A stretch of 64,000 nt of DNA from the NCBI RefSeq assembly GCF_044596045.1, contig NZ_CP138995.1, positions 2,790,001-2,854,000 of the forward strand, given 5' to 3'. Origin of the DNA: Flagellimonas sp947499585. GTDB taxonomy: Bacteria > Bacteroidota > Bacteroidia > Flavobacteriales > Flavobacteriaceae. The notes beneath the pieces were generated by a model. It worked only from the letters and a program-made list of their open reading frames with translations, did no database searches and had not been told where the DNA came from. Positions 1 to 8,855 of this stretch are shown here, in pieces; position 1 is the first letter of the stretch, and every line of letters starts with the position of its first letter. The position numbers were made by a program, and so were the translations under genes.

Positions 1-1459
1 GTGGAACCGTCCCATTTGTTAACGGTATAAAATGACAGGTAGCACAAAGTGCTTTGCCCATATATAAATTAAAGCCCAATTTTTCTTCTTCAGTAAAAGT
101 GTCCTCCTCACTACGGATGTTTTTATCAAACTTAGAATTGAATGCGTTCAACGTTGAAATATAAGAGGATATGGCACGAATGATTTCCGTATTCCTAGCA
201 GAAATTCCGCCATACGCATCTTTAAACAGTGGAATATATGTGGTGTCCGCTAAAATTTCTGTTGAAAATTCATGTACAGAACTATCAAACTCCTTATCAT
301 TCGTAAATACAGATGTAATTTGATCTAATAAATTCGGAGATCTGCCATCCCAAAAAAAGCTTTGTTGAAAAGCTGCATTAATCAATGTTGGTGTATTTCG
401 CTGCAATAACTTTCCGTTCTTATCCAAGTTTAAAGCTATTCCGTCTGCCCATGCTTTATTTGGATTATGGCATGTAACGCAGGCCATTTTTCCATTTTGG
501 GACAGTTTGGGGTCAAAAAAAAGTTTCTTGCCCAATGCAATTTTTTTTTCTGTGGGGTTACGGTTGATGGCCGGTGTAAAAAACTCAACATTAAACGAAT
601 CTTCTTCAAAAAAAGTTGGTGCATCAAAATTGAAGGGTTTGTTGTTTACTCCAACCCACAACTTACTTTCTTTACGTATGGCAACCCAATCTCTTGTAAT
701 TGGATTCATATATTGCCGAATAAAAGTATAGCGGTCAAAGGTCTCAAAATTGGTGTTTGACTTAACAAAACCCACAGCCTTTTCTATATTGTTTTGAAAC
801 TGCAAATCCAATTCTTGATTTTTATTTAGAATTATTTTTCCAATACTTTTAGTATAGACCTCTTTTAGACTTTCCAGGGAAACTATGGTTTCATTTAATC
901 CAAGCTGGCTTACCGGTGTATCAAAACCAGAAATTGACAGACTAATAATCCGCATTAATTGTTGGTGGGTGGCAATAAAGAAACGTTGGGGAGTAACTTC
1001 TCTATCACGTATGTAGTTTTGAAGGTTTTTGAGCATCCCAATGGTAATTGAGACTTCCTCTTTATATCGTGTTTCACTTTCCTCACCTTCATAAATACTT
1101 TCTTCAATTTTTTGTAAACCTACTGGCAGTAATATCTTTTGACTATCATCAGTAACGACCGGAAGCGCAGGCCCATTGGCTCTATGCCCTACTCCAGGGT
1201 TAAGATATGAAGCATATGATTCTGCTTTTTTAAAGGAAATTCTTGCCTTTTGGAATACTACTTTTGCACCATCACTCGTCATTGGCAGTTTTGAGAGCTC
1301 ATCCAAAGCGGTTATGGCATCGGTAATATGCTTTAAATAATAGTCCTTAACGGGTTTCCAATCAACTTTGCTTTGTTCATTTGAAGCAATAACACTTTCT
1401 TTTGGCTTTTGCTTACAGCTGAGACTAAAAACCAATAAAACAACTAATAGGCGATTCAT
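1..1459 (-). CDS. Di-heme cytochrome c peroxidase / MauG family protein (3' end outside window)
   Basis: The gene starts at base 1459 and runs off the left edge, so about 486 residues are visible and the C-terminus is missing. Two c-type heme sites are present, CVTCH near residue 327 and CATCH near residue 472, with the spacing and surrounding sequence of di-heme cytochrome c peroxidases. These periplasmic enzymes reduce peroxide or oxidise a partner molecule. The N-terminus (MNRLLVVLLVFSLSC) is a lipoprotein signal with the acylated Cys at residue 15. A mostly helical region of about 270 residues precedes the first heme, so the protein is longer than the classical enzyme. It lies downstream of the PhoX-like gene but is separated from it by a terminator-like hairpin, so it may be transcribed alone. 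The substrate is not evident. Confidence 0.88.
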   Translation of the reverse strand, partial: MNRLLVVLLVFSLSCKQKPKESVIASNEQSKVDWKPVKDYYLKHITDAITALDELSKLPMTSDGAKVVFQKARISFKKAESYASYLNPGVGHRANGPALPVVTDDSQKILLPVGLQKIEESIYEGEESETRYKEEVSITIGMLKNLQNYIRDREVTPQRFFIATHQQLMRIISLSISGFDTPVSQLGLNETIVSLESLKEVYTKSIGKIILNKNQELDLQFQNNIEKAVGFVKSNTNFETFDRYTFIRQYMNPITRDWVAIRKESKLWVGVNNKPFNFDAPTFFEEDSFNVEFFTPAINRNPTEKKIALGKKLFFDPKLSQNGKMACVTCHNPNKAWADGIALNLDKNGKLLQRNTPTLINAAFQQSFFWDGRSPNLLDQITSVFTNDKEFDSSVHEFSTEILADTTYIPLFKDAYGGISARNTEIIRAISSYISTLNAFNSKFDKNIRSEEDTFTEEEKLGFNLYMGKALCATCHFIPLTNGTVP

Positions 1460-1469
1460 TTCTGGCAAT

Positions 1470-1506
1470 TTTTTAAAGAAAGAAAGACCTCCATTAAAAA
1501 TGGAGG
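1470..1506 (-). terminator. Rho-independent terminator after the PhoX-like gene
   Basis: Read on the minus strand, CCTCCAT and ATGGAGG form a perfect 7-bp stem around a 5-base loop and are followed by a T-rich run (TCTTTCTTTCTTT). It sits just downstream of the PhoX-like stop codon and upstream of the peroxidase start. Confidence 0.75.
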
Positions 1507-1530
1507 CCCTTACATTGATAATACTTAAAC

Positions 1531-3102
1531 TTATCTGGGGAGTCCTTTTAAAATAACTATTTGACCTCCTTGATCATCTTCTCTTGCACCGTTTGCTATA
1601 GCGGTTGCATTAGTTTCCATATCATGACCGTCAATATTCTTAAAATCATCACTTTCCCAATAATGAGGCTGTAGGTTCAACAAGAATGTATTTGGAACGC
1701 CTATTTTGTCCGATATATCCTCCAATGCTCCAAATTCTCCACTAAAACCGGTACTTCCATTAGGGTCGAGGTCTTGTCTAACTACTAATTCCAATACTGT
1801 TTTGATGTTGTTACCATCCAAATCGGACTGATAGATATATGCGGCATGCCCCCTATCAAAAGAGTTAGGGTCTTCCTGAACGTAAACAAAGTTTTCGGTA
1901 ACGGTAATGTTATCTGGACTTTGTAGGCTTGCTAAGTTTCCGTCCATATTATTGGTATCTGTATTACCGGAAATAATCTGTGTCAACTTTCCAGTAAGTG
2001 GATTCGCCTCATCCAATTCCAATTTATAAACTGTTCCCCAGTCGTTGTATGTACCTCTACCAGGTCCTCTTCCGGTCACAGCGACAAATACATTTCTTCC
2101 GTTTTCATCAGACCCCTTTTGGTAGTCCACGTCTTCTACCCTCATAAATGCTGATGCAAAAACTGCTACACAAGCATCCTCCATTTCAGACTTGGTCAAA
2201 GAAGCACCATTGGGTATTTCCACGAACTCAAAATCGTATGTCACGCCATAATCCAAATTACTTTCATTATAAATTGTGGAGGCGACAACATCGGTAACGC
2301 CATCTGCACCATCAGAAATTTGCTTAAGTCTTAATACGTAAATCTTTCCATTGTTTAGGTCCGCATCCCCTTCTTCTGAATAATATAAAGTTATCTGACC
2401 TTCGGAACCGCTGGAATCATCATCTCCACCTATTATTACAGTTTTACCAGTGTAAGCATCTTTTGGTAATGGAACTGCGTTTTCCCAGGAGAATTCACCT
2501 AAAGCATCCAAACCAAAATCTGCGGTTGGGGTTGGGGTGTCAATATAGGGGTCTATCCCTTTAACATCATAATTAAAGCTTTCAGAAGCGGAAAGAAAAA
2601 GGTCGGTTGCCCCACCATGTATATCAGCTTCCCACATAGTACCTGAACATTGACGTGCAAAATCAGCAACACCAGAGTTCAATAACCAATCCCCGCCTAT
2701 AGGGTTCAGGTTTTCATCCAATTCTATTCGTGCAACTGCATAATCGTCTTCCGCATTTACAATATATAGGTAACCATCACTATTGGGGTCCTTTAAAAAT
2801 CCAGCACCATCTGCTGCTCCTACAAACTGAAATCCATCATCAAGTATATCAGTTGAGCTAACTAGGGAATACGCTTTTACAAAATTGAACTGAGGTTGAA
2901 TGGCCACCAAAGGTTCCAATTCTGATTTGTTTTCAAACATGGTAGCAGCTGGAATAAAGTCTTCCCCGTCCTGGCCATCTTGACCATCCACTCCATCTAC
3001 ACCATTGGTTCCATCCAGTCCGTCTTCACCATCACAACCAGTAAAGCCAAACCCAATGGCTATTGTAAATATTAATCCAAATAACAATTTCTTCAAATTC
3101 AT
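1531..3102 (-). CDS. PhoX/DUF839-like secreted lipoprotein with collagen-like N-terminal linker
   Basis: A 523-residue exported protein resembling the PhoX/DUF839 family of beta-propeller phosphatases, which in characterised members hydrolyse phosphate esters with calcium and iron. The C-terminal half carries the family-type stretch with LQSPDNI and a following YVQEDPN segment. The N-terminus is a lipoprotein signal ending FTGC. Right after the Cys come eight Gly-X-Y triplets rich in Asp (GED, GLD, GTN, GVD, GVD, GQD, GQD, GED), a collagen-like spacer with acidic residues of the kind that favours surface display in this phylum. I chose the ATG at 3102 over an upstream in-frame ATG at 3135 because it begins the signal peptide and lies about 30 bases after a TAGTTTTG promoter box. 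Phosphatase activity is inferred only from family likeness. Confidence 0.8.
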   Translation of the reverse strand: MNLKKLLFGLIFTIAIGFGFTGCDGEDGLDGTNGVDGVDGQDGQDGEDFIPAATMFENKSELEPLVAIQPQFNFVKAYSLVSSTDILDDGFQFVGAADGAGFLKDPNSDGYLYIVNAEDDYAVARIELDENLNPIGGDWLLNSGVADFARQCSGTMWEADIHGGATDLFLSASESFNYDVKGIDPYIDTPTPTADFGLDALGEFSWENAVPLPKDAYTGKTVIIGGDDDSSGSEGQITLYYSEEGDADLNNGKIYVLRLKQISDGADGVTDVVASTIYNESNLDYGVTYDFEFVEIPNGASLTKSEMEDACVAVFASAFMRVEDVDYQKGSDENGRNVFVAVTGRGPGRGTYNDWGTVYKLELDEANPLTGKLTQIISGNTDTNNMDGNLASLQSPDNITVTENFVYVQEDPNSFDRGHAAYIYQSDLDGNNIKTVLELVVRQDLDPNGSTGFSGEFGALEDISDKIGVPNTFLLNLQPHYWESDDFKNIDGHDMETNATAIANGAREDDQGGQIVILKGLPR

Positions 3103-3132
3103 AATTTTAGTTTTAGGTTTTGTTGAATTCTC

Positions 3133-3140
3133 CAAAACTA
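3133..3140 (-). promoter_or_regulatory. Bacteroidota -7 promoter box for the PhoX-like gene
   Basis: The minus strand reads TAGTTTTG, an exact match to TAnnTTTG, 30 bases before the chosen start at 3102. No TTG was found at the expected -33 distance. The box overlaps the upstream ATG at 3135, which argues against that start. Confidence 0.55.
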
Positions 3141-3318
3141 TTTATGAACCCTTAGCATTTGGTTACCTCAATATATTGATTTGATTATGTCATTTTTAAG
3201 AAACTGTTAGTTTGTAAAGTTTAAGTGTACTTAATGTTCCTAAAATTTAAGCTAAATGTTAACTTCATTTTTTAGAAACCCTGAATGGACCGTGATGTAT
3301 GAAATAGCTATGGAATCA

Positions 3319-4476
3319 CTATCCTGCAAAACCATAATTAGGAGTAAAGTTTAGTTTTACTTTCTGGCCTCCTTTGGAAATGGATTCATATATCGCCTCC
3401 ACAATCATCATATCCCGTTTTCCCATTTCACCAGGGACTCGATTGATTGTATTAAGCTGAATATGCTTTGCAAAGTCGTCCATTTGTAATTTTTGCTGGC
3501 TTTCTTGGGGGAAATTTAACTCGCCTTGGGAAGTCCTTCCTGCTAAGGGAATATAAGTACTAGCAGGGTCCAGTTCAAACCAACCTCTTTCACAGGAAGC
3601 AAAAAGTCTGTTGGCCCTTACATTGTGTGAAGTCATAATGTTTCCAACTGCACCGCTTTCAAATTCAAATTGGGCAGTAATTGTTTCGTCGGTATCTTTA
3701 AAATAGGATGGTCTTGTGCTATACTCTTGGGCTGCAACCGAAATTGGGTTTTCCCCTGTTCCATAAATAACGCTTTGGATTGCATAAACCCCCATATTCA
3801 TTAATGCCCCGCCTCCAGATAATTTTTTGTTCAACCGCCATTGGTCAGGGTCGGACATGGAGCGGTACCCTGCATCTGCAGAAATATAGTTTATGGAACC
3901 GAAAGCTTTTTCTTTCACCAATCGCTTTACTTCTTGCGTATATGGTTCCGAATGCAATCGATATCCAATCCCCAGTTTGACGTTGTTTTCCTCACACGCT
4001 TGAATTATGGCATCGCATTCCTCCACGTTCATTGCCATTGGTTTTTCGCAAATGACATGCTTTCCCGCTTTGGCTGCCCTAATAGAAATATCTGCATGCA
4101 TGCTATTTGGAAGCACTACATAGACCACATCAATAGCGTCATTTTTGACGATTTCATCAAAATTTTGATAGTTGTAAATATTCTCCTTTGGAATACCATA
4201 TTTACTGGCCCAAACTTTTTCTTTTTCCGAGGTTCCTGTTACTATTCCCGCCAAATAACAATATTCTGTTTCTAATAATGCTGGTGCCAATTGATAAGTA
4301 CTATAACTACCAAGACCTACCAACGCAATACCCAATTTCTTTTTATTTTGATTCGTTCCCATTGCACAGGCCATTGGTGCAGCCGCCATTAATGTAACCC
4401 CTCCTACTCCTTTGGTTAAGGTTGAGTTAAAATCCCTTCTAGAAATTTTTTTCACGACATCTGGTTTTAGTGACAA
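3319..4476 (-). CDS. Tat-exported Gfo/Idh/MocA family oxidoreductase
   Basis: A 385-residue NAD(P)-dependent oxidoreductase of the glucose-fructose oxidoreductase family, which interconverts sugars or cyclitols and their keto forms. A twin-arginine export signal is visible (SRRDF near residue 13, then a hydrophobic stretch ending APMACAMG), so the folded enzyme is probably periplasmic. The Rossmann glycine motif (ALVGLGSYS) is near residue 50, and the family EKP motif occurs in CEKPMAMN near residue 145. The 4476 start is a TTG codon. A GTG at 4455, giving MKKISRRDF, is an equally good start and gives a more usual Tat signal. The gene is divergent from the S10 carboxypeptidase gene. The substrate cannot be read from the sequence. 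Confidence 0.87.
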   Translation of the reverse strand: MSLKPDVVKKISRRDFNSTLTKGVGGVTLMAAAPMACAMGTNQNKKKLGIALVGLGSYSTYQLAPALLETEYCYLAGIVTGTSEKEKVWASKYGIPKENIYNYQNFDEIVKNDAIDVVYVVLPNSMHADISIRAAKAGKHVICEKPMAMNVEECDAIIQACEENNVKLGIGYRLHSEPYTQEVKRLVKEKAFGSINYISADAGYRSMSDPDQWRLNKKLSGGGALMNMGVYAIQSVIYGTGENPISVAAQEYSTRPSYFKDTDETITAQFEFESGAVGNIMTSHNVRANRLFASCERGWFELDPASTYIPLAGRTSQGELNFPQESQQKLQMDDFAKHIQLNTINRVPGEMGKRDMMIVEAIYESISKGGQKVKLNFTPNYGFAG

Positions 4477-4596
4477 AAACTAAAGTTATAAATAAAAGGC
4501 TCTTAATGATAGGTTTCAGTCTAATTAGAATTGCTTTAATACAGAAAAATGTCATCCAAAATACTTAATTTTAATACCAGACTAATTTAACACGAA

Positions 4597-6084
4597 ATGA
4601 TAAAAAATCAACTTGCCTTTTGCATGTTATTATGCACCACAATTGCATTCTCCCAAAATAGAAAATTACCAATAGACACCACTGTTACCACCCAGCACAG
4701 TGTTACCATAAACGGTACAAGTCTTAATTACACAGCAACTACAGGAACCCAGCCTGTTTGGGATGACATGGGAGAGCCCATAGCTTCTCTTCATTATACG
4801 TACTACACTAGAAATAATGTAAAAAACAGGGCAGAGAGACCATTATTGATATCGTTTAATGGAGGTCCAGGTTCGGGATCCGTTTGGATGCACCTTGCAT
4901 ACACAGGCCCTAGAGTTCTTAAAATAGATGATGAAGGTTACCCAACCCAACCATATGGGGTGAAGCAAAACCCCTATTCTGTTTTGGACGTTACCGATAT
5001 TGTTTATGTTAATCCAGCAAATACGGGATACTCCCGTACCATTCCTGAAACAGGCGACAAAGTTGACCGAGATAAGTTTTTTGGAATTAATGCTGATACC
5101 AAATACCTTGCGGAGTGGCTGAATACCTTTGTTACACGAAACAATCGCTGGAGGTCTCCTAAATACATTGTAGGGGAAAGCTATGGTGGAACTCGGGTAA
5201 TGGGACTTTCTTTGGCTCTACAAAATCAACAATGGATGTACCTTAATGGGGTAATTATGGTTTCCCCTGCAGATTATAAGGTAATTCGAGTTGGTGGTCC
5301 AGTTTCAAGTGCATTAAACTTACCTTACTATACAGCAGCTGCGTGGCATCATAAAGTATTGCCTTCAGATTTACAAGGCAAAGATTTATTAGATGTTTTA
5401 CCAGAATCTGAAGAATATACCGTCAACACTTTAATACCAGCAATAGCCAAAGGTGGTTTTATTTCTGATGCAGAACGTTCGGCCGTAGCTAAAAAAATGG
5501 CCTATTATTCCGGATTGAAGGAAAAGGATATACTCGATCATAATCTAAATGTTCCCACTCAATTTTTTTGGAAGAATTTATTGAAGGACAAAGGAGCTTA
5601 TAATATAGGAAGGCTGGATAGCCGTTATTTAGGGATTGACAAGCAACTTTTTGGCGACAGTCCTGATTACTCAGCTGAGTTGACTTCATGGTTACATAGC
5701 TTCACTCCTGCTATTAACTATTATCTACAAGAAGAGTTAAAATTTAAAACGGACATCAAGTATAATATGTTTGGCCCAGTGCATCCGTGGAATAACGAAG
5801 ATGATAATACCAGAGACAACCTTCGTCAAGCAATGGCCCAAAACCCCTATTTGAATGTTTTGGTTCAATCTGGGTATTATGATGGGGCAACAACTTATTT
5901 TAATGCTAAGTACACTATGTGGCAGGTAGACCCCAGTGGACGAATGAAAGATCGTTTTGAGTTTAAAGGCTATCGTTCTGGCCATATGATGTACCTAAGA
6001 CGTGAAGATTTGCAAAAAGCCAATGACGATATAAGATCCTTTATTCTTAGGACTATGACAAAAGGAAAAAGTGCTAAATACTAA
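4597..6084 (+). CDS. Secreted serine carboxypeptidase, S10 family
   Basis: A 495-residue serine carboxypeptidase-like protein (peptidase family S10, alpha/beta-hydrolase fold), which removes residues from peptide C-termini. A signal peptide ends near residue 19 (AFSQ). Family motifs are visible: the oxyanion-type NGGPGSGS near residue 89, the nucleophile in GESYGG near residue 195, Asp in SGYYDGAT near residue 429, and His in RSGHMMY near residue 464. The full triad is therefore present. It is the first of three plus-strand genes that follow with 12- and 1-base gaps and are probably co-transcribed. Its neighbours are also exported, which points to extracellular or periplasmic peptide breakdown. 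Confidence 0.92.
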   Translation: MIKNQLAFCMLLCTTIAFSQNRKLPIDTTVTTQHSVTINGTSLNYTATTGTQPVWDDMGEPIASLHYTYYTRNNVKNRAERPLLISFNGGPGSGSVWMHLAYTGPRVLKIDDEGYPTQPYGVKQNPYSVLDVTDIVYVNPANTGYSRTIPETGDKVDRDKFFGINADTKYLAEWLNTFVTRNNRWRSPKYIVGESYGGTRVMGLSLALQNQQWMYLNGVIMVSPADYKVIRVGGPVSSALNLPYYTAAAWHHKVLPSDLQGKDLLDVLPESEEYTVNTLIPAIAKGGFISDAERSAVAKKMAYYSGLKEKDILDHNLNVPTQFFWKNLLKDKGAYNIGRLDSRYLGIDKQLFGDSPDYSAELTSWLHSFTPAINYYLQEELKFKTDIKYNMFGPVHPWNNEDDNTRDNLRQAMAQNPYLNVLVQSGYYDGATTYFNAKYTMWQVDPSGRMKDRFEFKGYRSGHMMYLRREDLQKANDDIRSFILRTMTKGKSAKY

Positions 6085-6096
6085 TAACTAAAGAAT

Positions 6097-6678
6097 ATGA
6101 AACAGTATGTAATCTTCTGCTTAATGATGGTTTTTGCCATGCAAGTTGGCGTATCACAAGAAGTTCCACCAAAAGAATGGCAGATAAAAACAGCATTATT
6201 GGCCGTGCCAGCCGACTATAAGGATGGAGCAAAGGTATATGGATATGATGCCAATGGAAATTTTACCACCTTAAGAGAAGGTGACAATGATTATATAGCA
6301 CTAGCTAATGACCCAAAAAAAGAAAAATTTTCCACAGCGGCATATCATAAAGACTTGGATCCTTTTATGGCAAGAGGTAGAGAGTTAAAAGCCCAAGGGA
6401 AGGAATTTAAAGAAATTTTTGATATCCGAGAGGAGGAAGTGAAATCTGGTAAACTAAAGATGCCAGATAAGGCAACGCTATGCGTATTTACTGGAGAGGT
6501 TAGCGCTTATTCGCAAGAAATTGAAAATGGCTATGTTCGTTATGTTTTTTATATTCCTTTTGCTACAGGAGAATCTACTGGACTGCCAACAACACCTACC
6601 CCTCCAGGTCATGCATGGTTGATGGATCCTGGAACGCACAGAGCACATATTATGATTACGCCTCCAAAGAAAAAGTAA
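6097..6678 (+). CDS. Secreted protein of unknown function
   Basis: A 193-residue protein with a clear signal peptide (cleavage near VGVSQ, residue 21). I do not recognise the family. The middle is charged and probably helical (around KEFKEIFDIREEEVKSG). The end is proline-rich and has the pattern PTTPTPPGHAWLMDPGTHRAH, with His residues that could bind a metal, but that is only a suggestion. It follows the S10 peptidase gene by 12 bases and precedes the SGNH hydrolase gene by one base, so it is almost certainly part of that operon and acts outside the cytoplasm. Confidence 0.75.
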   Translation: MKQYVIFCLMMVFAMQVGVSQEVPPKEWQIKTALLAVPADYKDGAKVYGYDANGNFTTLREGDNDYIALANDPKKEKFSTAAYHKDLDPFMARGRELKAQGKEFKEIFDIREEEVKSGKLKMPDKATLCVFTGEVSAYSQEIENGYVRYVFYIPFATGESTGLPTTPTPPGHAWLMDPGTHRAHIMITPPKKK

Positions 6679-6679
6679 A

Positions 6680-7351
6680 ATGCGCCTTTTAATAGTAATA
6701 TACCTTTTATCAACCCTATATATGAGTGCTCAAGATTGGCCGAATCTGACCAAATATCAAAAAGCGAATAGTGAGTTGACTGAGCCTTCTTCTGATGAAA
6801 AAAGAGTTGTCTTTATGGGCAATTCCATCACCGAAGGCTGGTCCATGGCTAACCCCAATTTTTTTTCTGACACGGCTTATGTAAATCGCGGTATTGGCGG
6901 ACAAACCACTCCTCAAATGTTACTGCGATTTCGGCAGGACGTAATTAACCTAAATCCCAAGGTAGTGCTCATTCTTGCGGGCACTAACGATATTGCGGGA
7001 AACACTGGCCCAATGACCCTTGAACAAATTAGGGACAATATCCTTTCTATGGTTGAATTGGCAGAAATAAGTGGTATCTGCCCAATTATTTGTTCCGTTT
7101 TACCTGCTTACGATTATTCGTGGCGCCCAGGTTTAAATCCAAACACCAAAATACCAAAACTTAATACAATACTCAAAAGAGTAGCCGAAGAAAAAGGTAT
7201 CATCTATCTTGATTATTTTACTGCAATGGCAGATCAAAGAAACGGACTTCCAAAAGACTTGGCTGAAGATGGGGTTCATCCCACAAAGAAAGGATATGAC
7301 ATCATGGAAGTTCTAGCGACTAAAGCTATCAAAGAAGCGTTAGCTAAATAA
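6680..7351 (+). CDS. SGNH/GDSL-family secreted hydrolase
   Basis: A 223-residue exported esterase/lipase-type enzyme of the SGNH superfamily. The four blocks are visible: block I MGNSITEGW (nucleophile Ser) near residue 46, block II Gly in NRGIGGQTT, block III Asn in LAGTNDI, and block V DGVHPTKKGY with the Asp-His pair near residue 197. A signal peptide ends near residue 17 (YMSAQ). This subgroup often acts as a carbohydrate esterase, for example deacetylating polysaccharides, but the substrate here is unknown. It starts one base after the preceding stop codon, so translation is probably coupled. Confidence 0.88.
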   Translation: MRLLIVIYLLSTLYMSAQDWPNLTKYQKANSELTEPSSDEKRVVFMGNSITEGWSMANPNFFSDTAYVNRGIGGQTTPQMLLRFRQDVINLNPKVVLILAGTNDIAGNTGPMTLEQIRDNILSMVELAEISGICPIICSVLPAYDYSWRPGLNPNTKIPKLNTILKRVAEEKGIIYLDYFTAMADQRNGLPKDLAEDGVHPTKKGYDIMEVLATKAIKEALAK

Positions 7352-7379
7352 AGAACAACTAAACTTACTGTGAAAATGA

Positions 7380-7466
7380 ACTGGTTTTTACCATGGGGTA
7401 TCCACTAAGGTGCTAGATATGTTAGCCTTCAAAGATGTAGCAAAGAAAGTTAAAGGCATAATCTAA
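7380..7466 (+). other. Short open fragment in the SGNH-M43 gap, possibly a gene remnant
   Basis: In this 119-base gap one frame stays open for 28 codons, directly after a TGA, and ends with TAA. It contains peptide-like stretches (GVSTKVLDML, FKDVAKKVKG) that read like a protein C-terminus, but it has no in-frame ATG before residue 14. It may be the tail of a deleted gene or chance. No function is assigned. Confidence 0.2.
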
Positions 7467-7470
7467 AAAG

Positions 7471-8391
7471 TTGAAAAAAAGAGCATTTAAAAAAATCGTT
7501 TTGTTGATACTGCTATCATCAATCGCATGTTCTAAGAACGATGAAGGGGTGTCACCTGTTGACCCAAAACCAGGTCAAGACGTAGTGTTCCTTCCGGTTG
7601 TAGTTCACGTGATTCATTTTGGCGAAGCCATAGGAGAAGGTCCAAACCTTTCGGATGAAAGAATACAGCGTCAAATTGGGATATTGAACGAGGATTTTAG
7701 ACGTAAGCAAGGAACAAGAGGCTTTAATAATCATCCGGCAAGTGAAGATTCAAAAATTGAATTTATTTTGGCCAAGCAAACCACTGATGGAGTATCCACG
7801 AATGGTATTAATAGAATAAACGCTGATCAAGTTACCATACCAGATTTGGGTTATAACCAGAACCATTATGCGCAGTATGATTATTGGCCGCCAGATCAAT
7901 TCGTCAATATATGGATAACTCCCTTACCAGAGTCCGCCATGTGTCTGGCTTTAGGAGAAGCCACCGGACCGGATACTGAGCTCCCTGGCAGTGAATTCTT
8001 AGCTTTGCCAGGACCTAACGATGCAGAAGGAATACTTGTAAATTGGATGCATTTTGGAGAATCCGATATTGATTGTCATGCAAAATATGGTCGAACGTTA
8101 ACACACGAGATGGGGCACTATTTAGGATTGCTCCATACTTGGGGCAACAGGGACTGTGAATCAAATGATTATTGCGATGACACACCGGCAGTTGATGAGC
8201 CGGTTTACGGTCGAACAACCTTTATGGGTTGCAATAATGAAACTGTATTGATTGAGAATTATATGAACTATACGGAGGACGATGTAATGAACATGTTCAC
8301 AAAAGATCAAATAGCTAGAATGCACTATGTATTAAAAAATCATACAGGTCGAAAAGCATTAATTAATAGTGTTGGCCTTAGTAATCCCTAA
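7471..8391 (+). CDS. M43-family (pappalysin/cytophagalysin-like) zinc metalloprotease lipoprotein
   Basis: A 306-residue metzincin protease. The zinc site HEMGHYLGLLH (HExxHxxGxxH) is near residue 214 and the Met-turn (ENYMNY) near residue 264, with a conserved disulfide-type Cys set around DCESNDYCDD, as in peptidase family M43. The N-terminus is a lipoprotein signal (ending SSIAC, Cys near residue 20), followed by SKNDEG. That sequence resembles the acidic export signal of surface lipoproteins in flavobacteria (inference). The start is a TTG codon. No ATG exists before the signal peptide, and the next Met is far inside the protein. It probably degrades extracellular proteins. Confidence 0.9.
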   Translation: MKKRAFKKIVLLILLSSIACSKNDEGVSPVDPKPGQDVVFLPVVVHVIHFGEAIGEGPNLSDERIQRQIGILNEDFRRKQGTRGFNNHPASEDSKIEFILAKQTTDGVSTNGINRINADQVTIPDLGYNQNHYAQYDYWPPDQFVNIWITPLPESAMCLALGEATGPDTELPGSEFLALPGPNDAEGILVNWMHFGESDIDCHAKYGRTLTHEMGHYLGLLHTWGNRDCESNDYCDDTPAVDEPVYGRTTFMGCNNETVLIENYMNYTEDDVMNMFTKDQIARMHYVLKNHTGRKALINSVGLSNP

Positions 8392-8394
8392 AAA

Positions 8395-8847
8395 ATGTCT
8401 CATTCCAATCCAAATAAGTGGCACAAAAAACCATTGACAGATCATTCACAACTAAGCGATAAAGAATTTGAAGCTTTGTTTGAAAAAGGAGACCTACCTC
8501 CTTCTCTCTTTAGTCATGAAGCACATCTAAGATTGGCCTGGCTTTACATTAAAAAATATGGCCAAGAAAAAGCGGCTGAAAAAACATGTGAAGAAATAAA
8601 ACAGTTTGACCGTTTACATGGGAAAGGAGATAAATTCAATACCACTGTTTCTGTTGCTGCCATCAAAATGGTACATCATTTTATAAAAAAATCAGAATCC
8701 AATGATTTTTATACGTTTATAAATAAATTCCCAAGGTTAAAGACAGGTTTTAAAGAGCTGTTACATCAACATTATGGCCTGGATATCTTTTCAAATAAAG
8801 AAGCCAAAACCAGTTTTATAGAACCCGATTTGCTGCCTTTTGATTAA
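8395..8847 (+). CDS. Conserved protein of unknown function
   Basis: A 150-residue soluble, probably helical protein with no signal peptide. I do not recognise a named family. A His/Arg-containing stretch (SHEAHLRLAWLYIKKYG, near residues 42-58) and a later HHFIKK segment stand out. It begins 3 bases after the M43 protease stop and ends 8 bases before the glycosyltransferase gene, so it is probably transcribed with them, although the protein itself looks cytoplasmic. Confidence 0.65.
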   Translation: MSHSNPNKWHKKPLTDHSQLSDKEFEALFEKGDLPPSLFSHEAHLRLAWLYIKKYGQEKAAEKTCEEIKQFDRLHGKGDKFNTTVSVAAIKMVHHFIKKSESNDFYTFINKFPRLKTGFKELLHQHYGLDIFSNKEAKTSFIEPDLLPFD

Positions 8848-8855
8848 TTTGCAAA

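Noticed and set aside
436..760. Plus- and minus-strand short frames within the first 800 bases
   Set aside because: They are shadows of the partial di-heme peroxidase, whose frame runs from 1459 to the left edge with two heme motifs.
3841..4275. Plus-strand 144-codon frame opposite the Tat oxidoreductase
   Set aside because: Shadow of the Gfo/Idh/MocA gene, whose EKP and glycine motifs confirm the minus strand.
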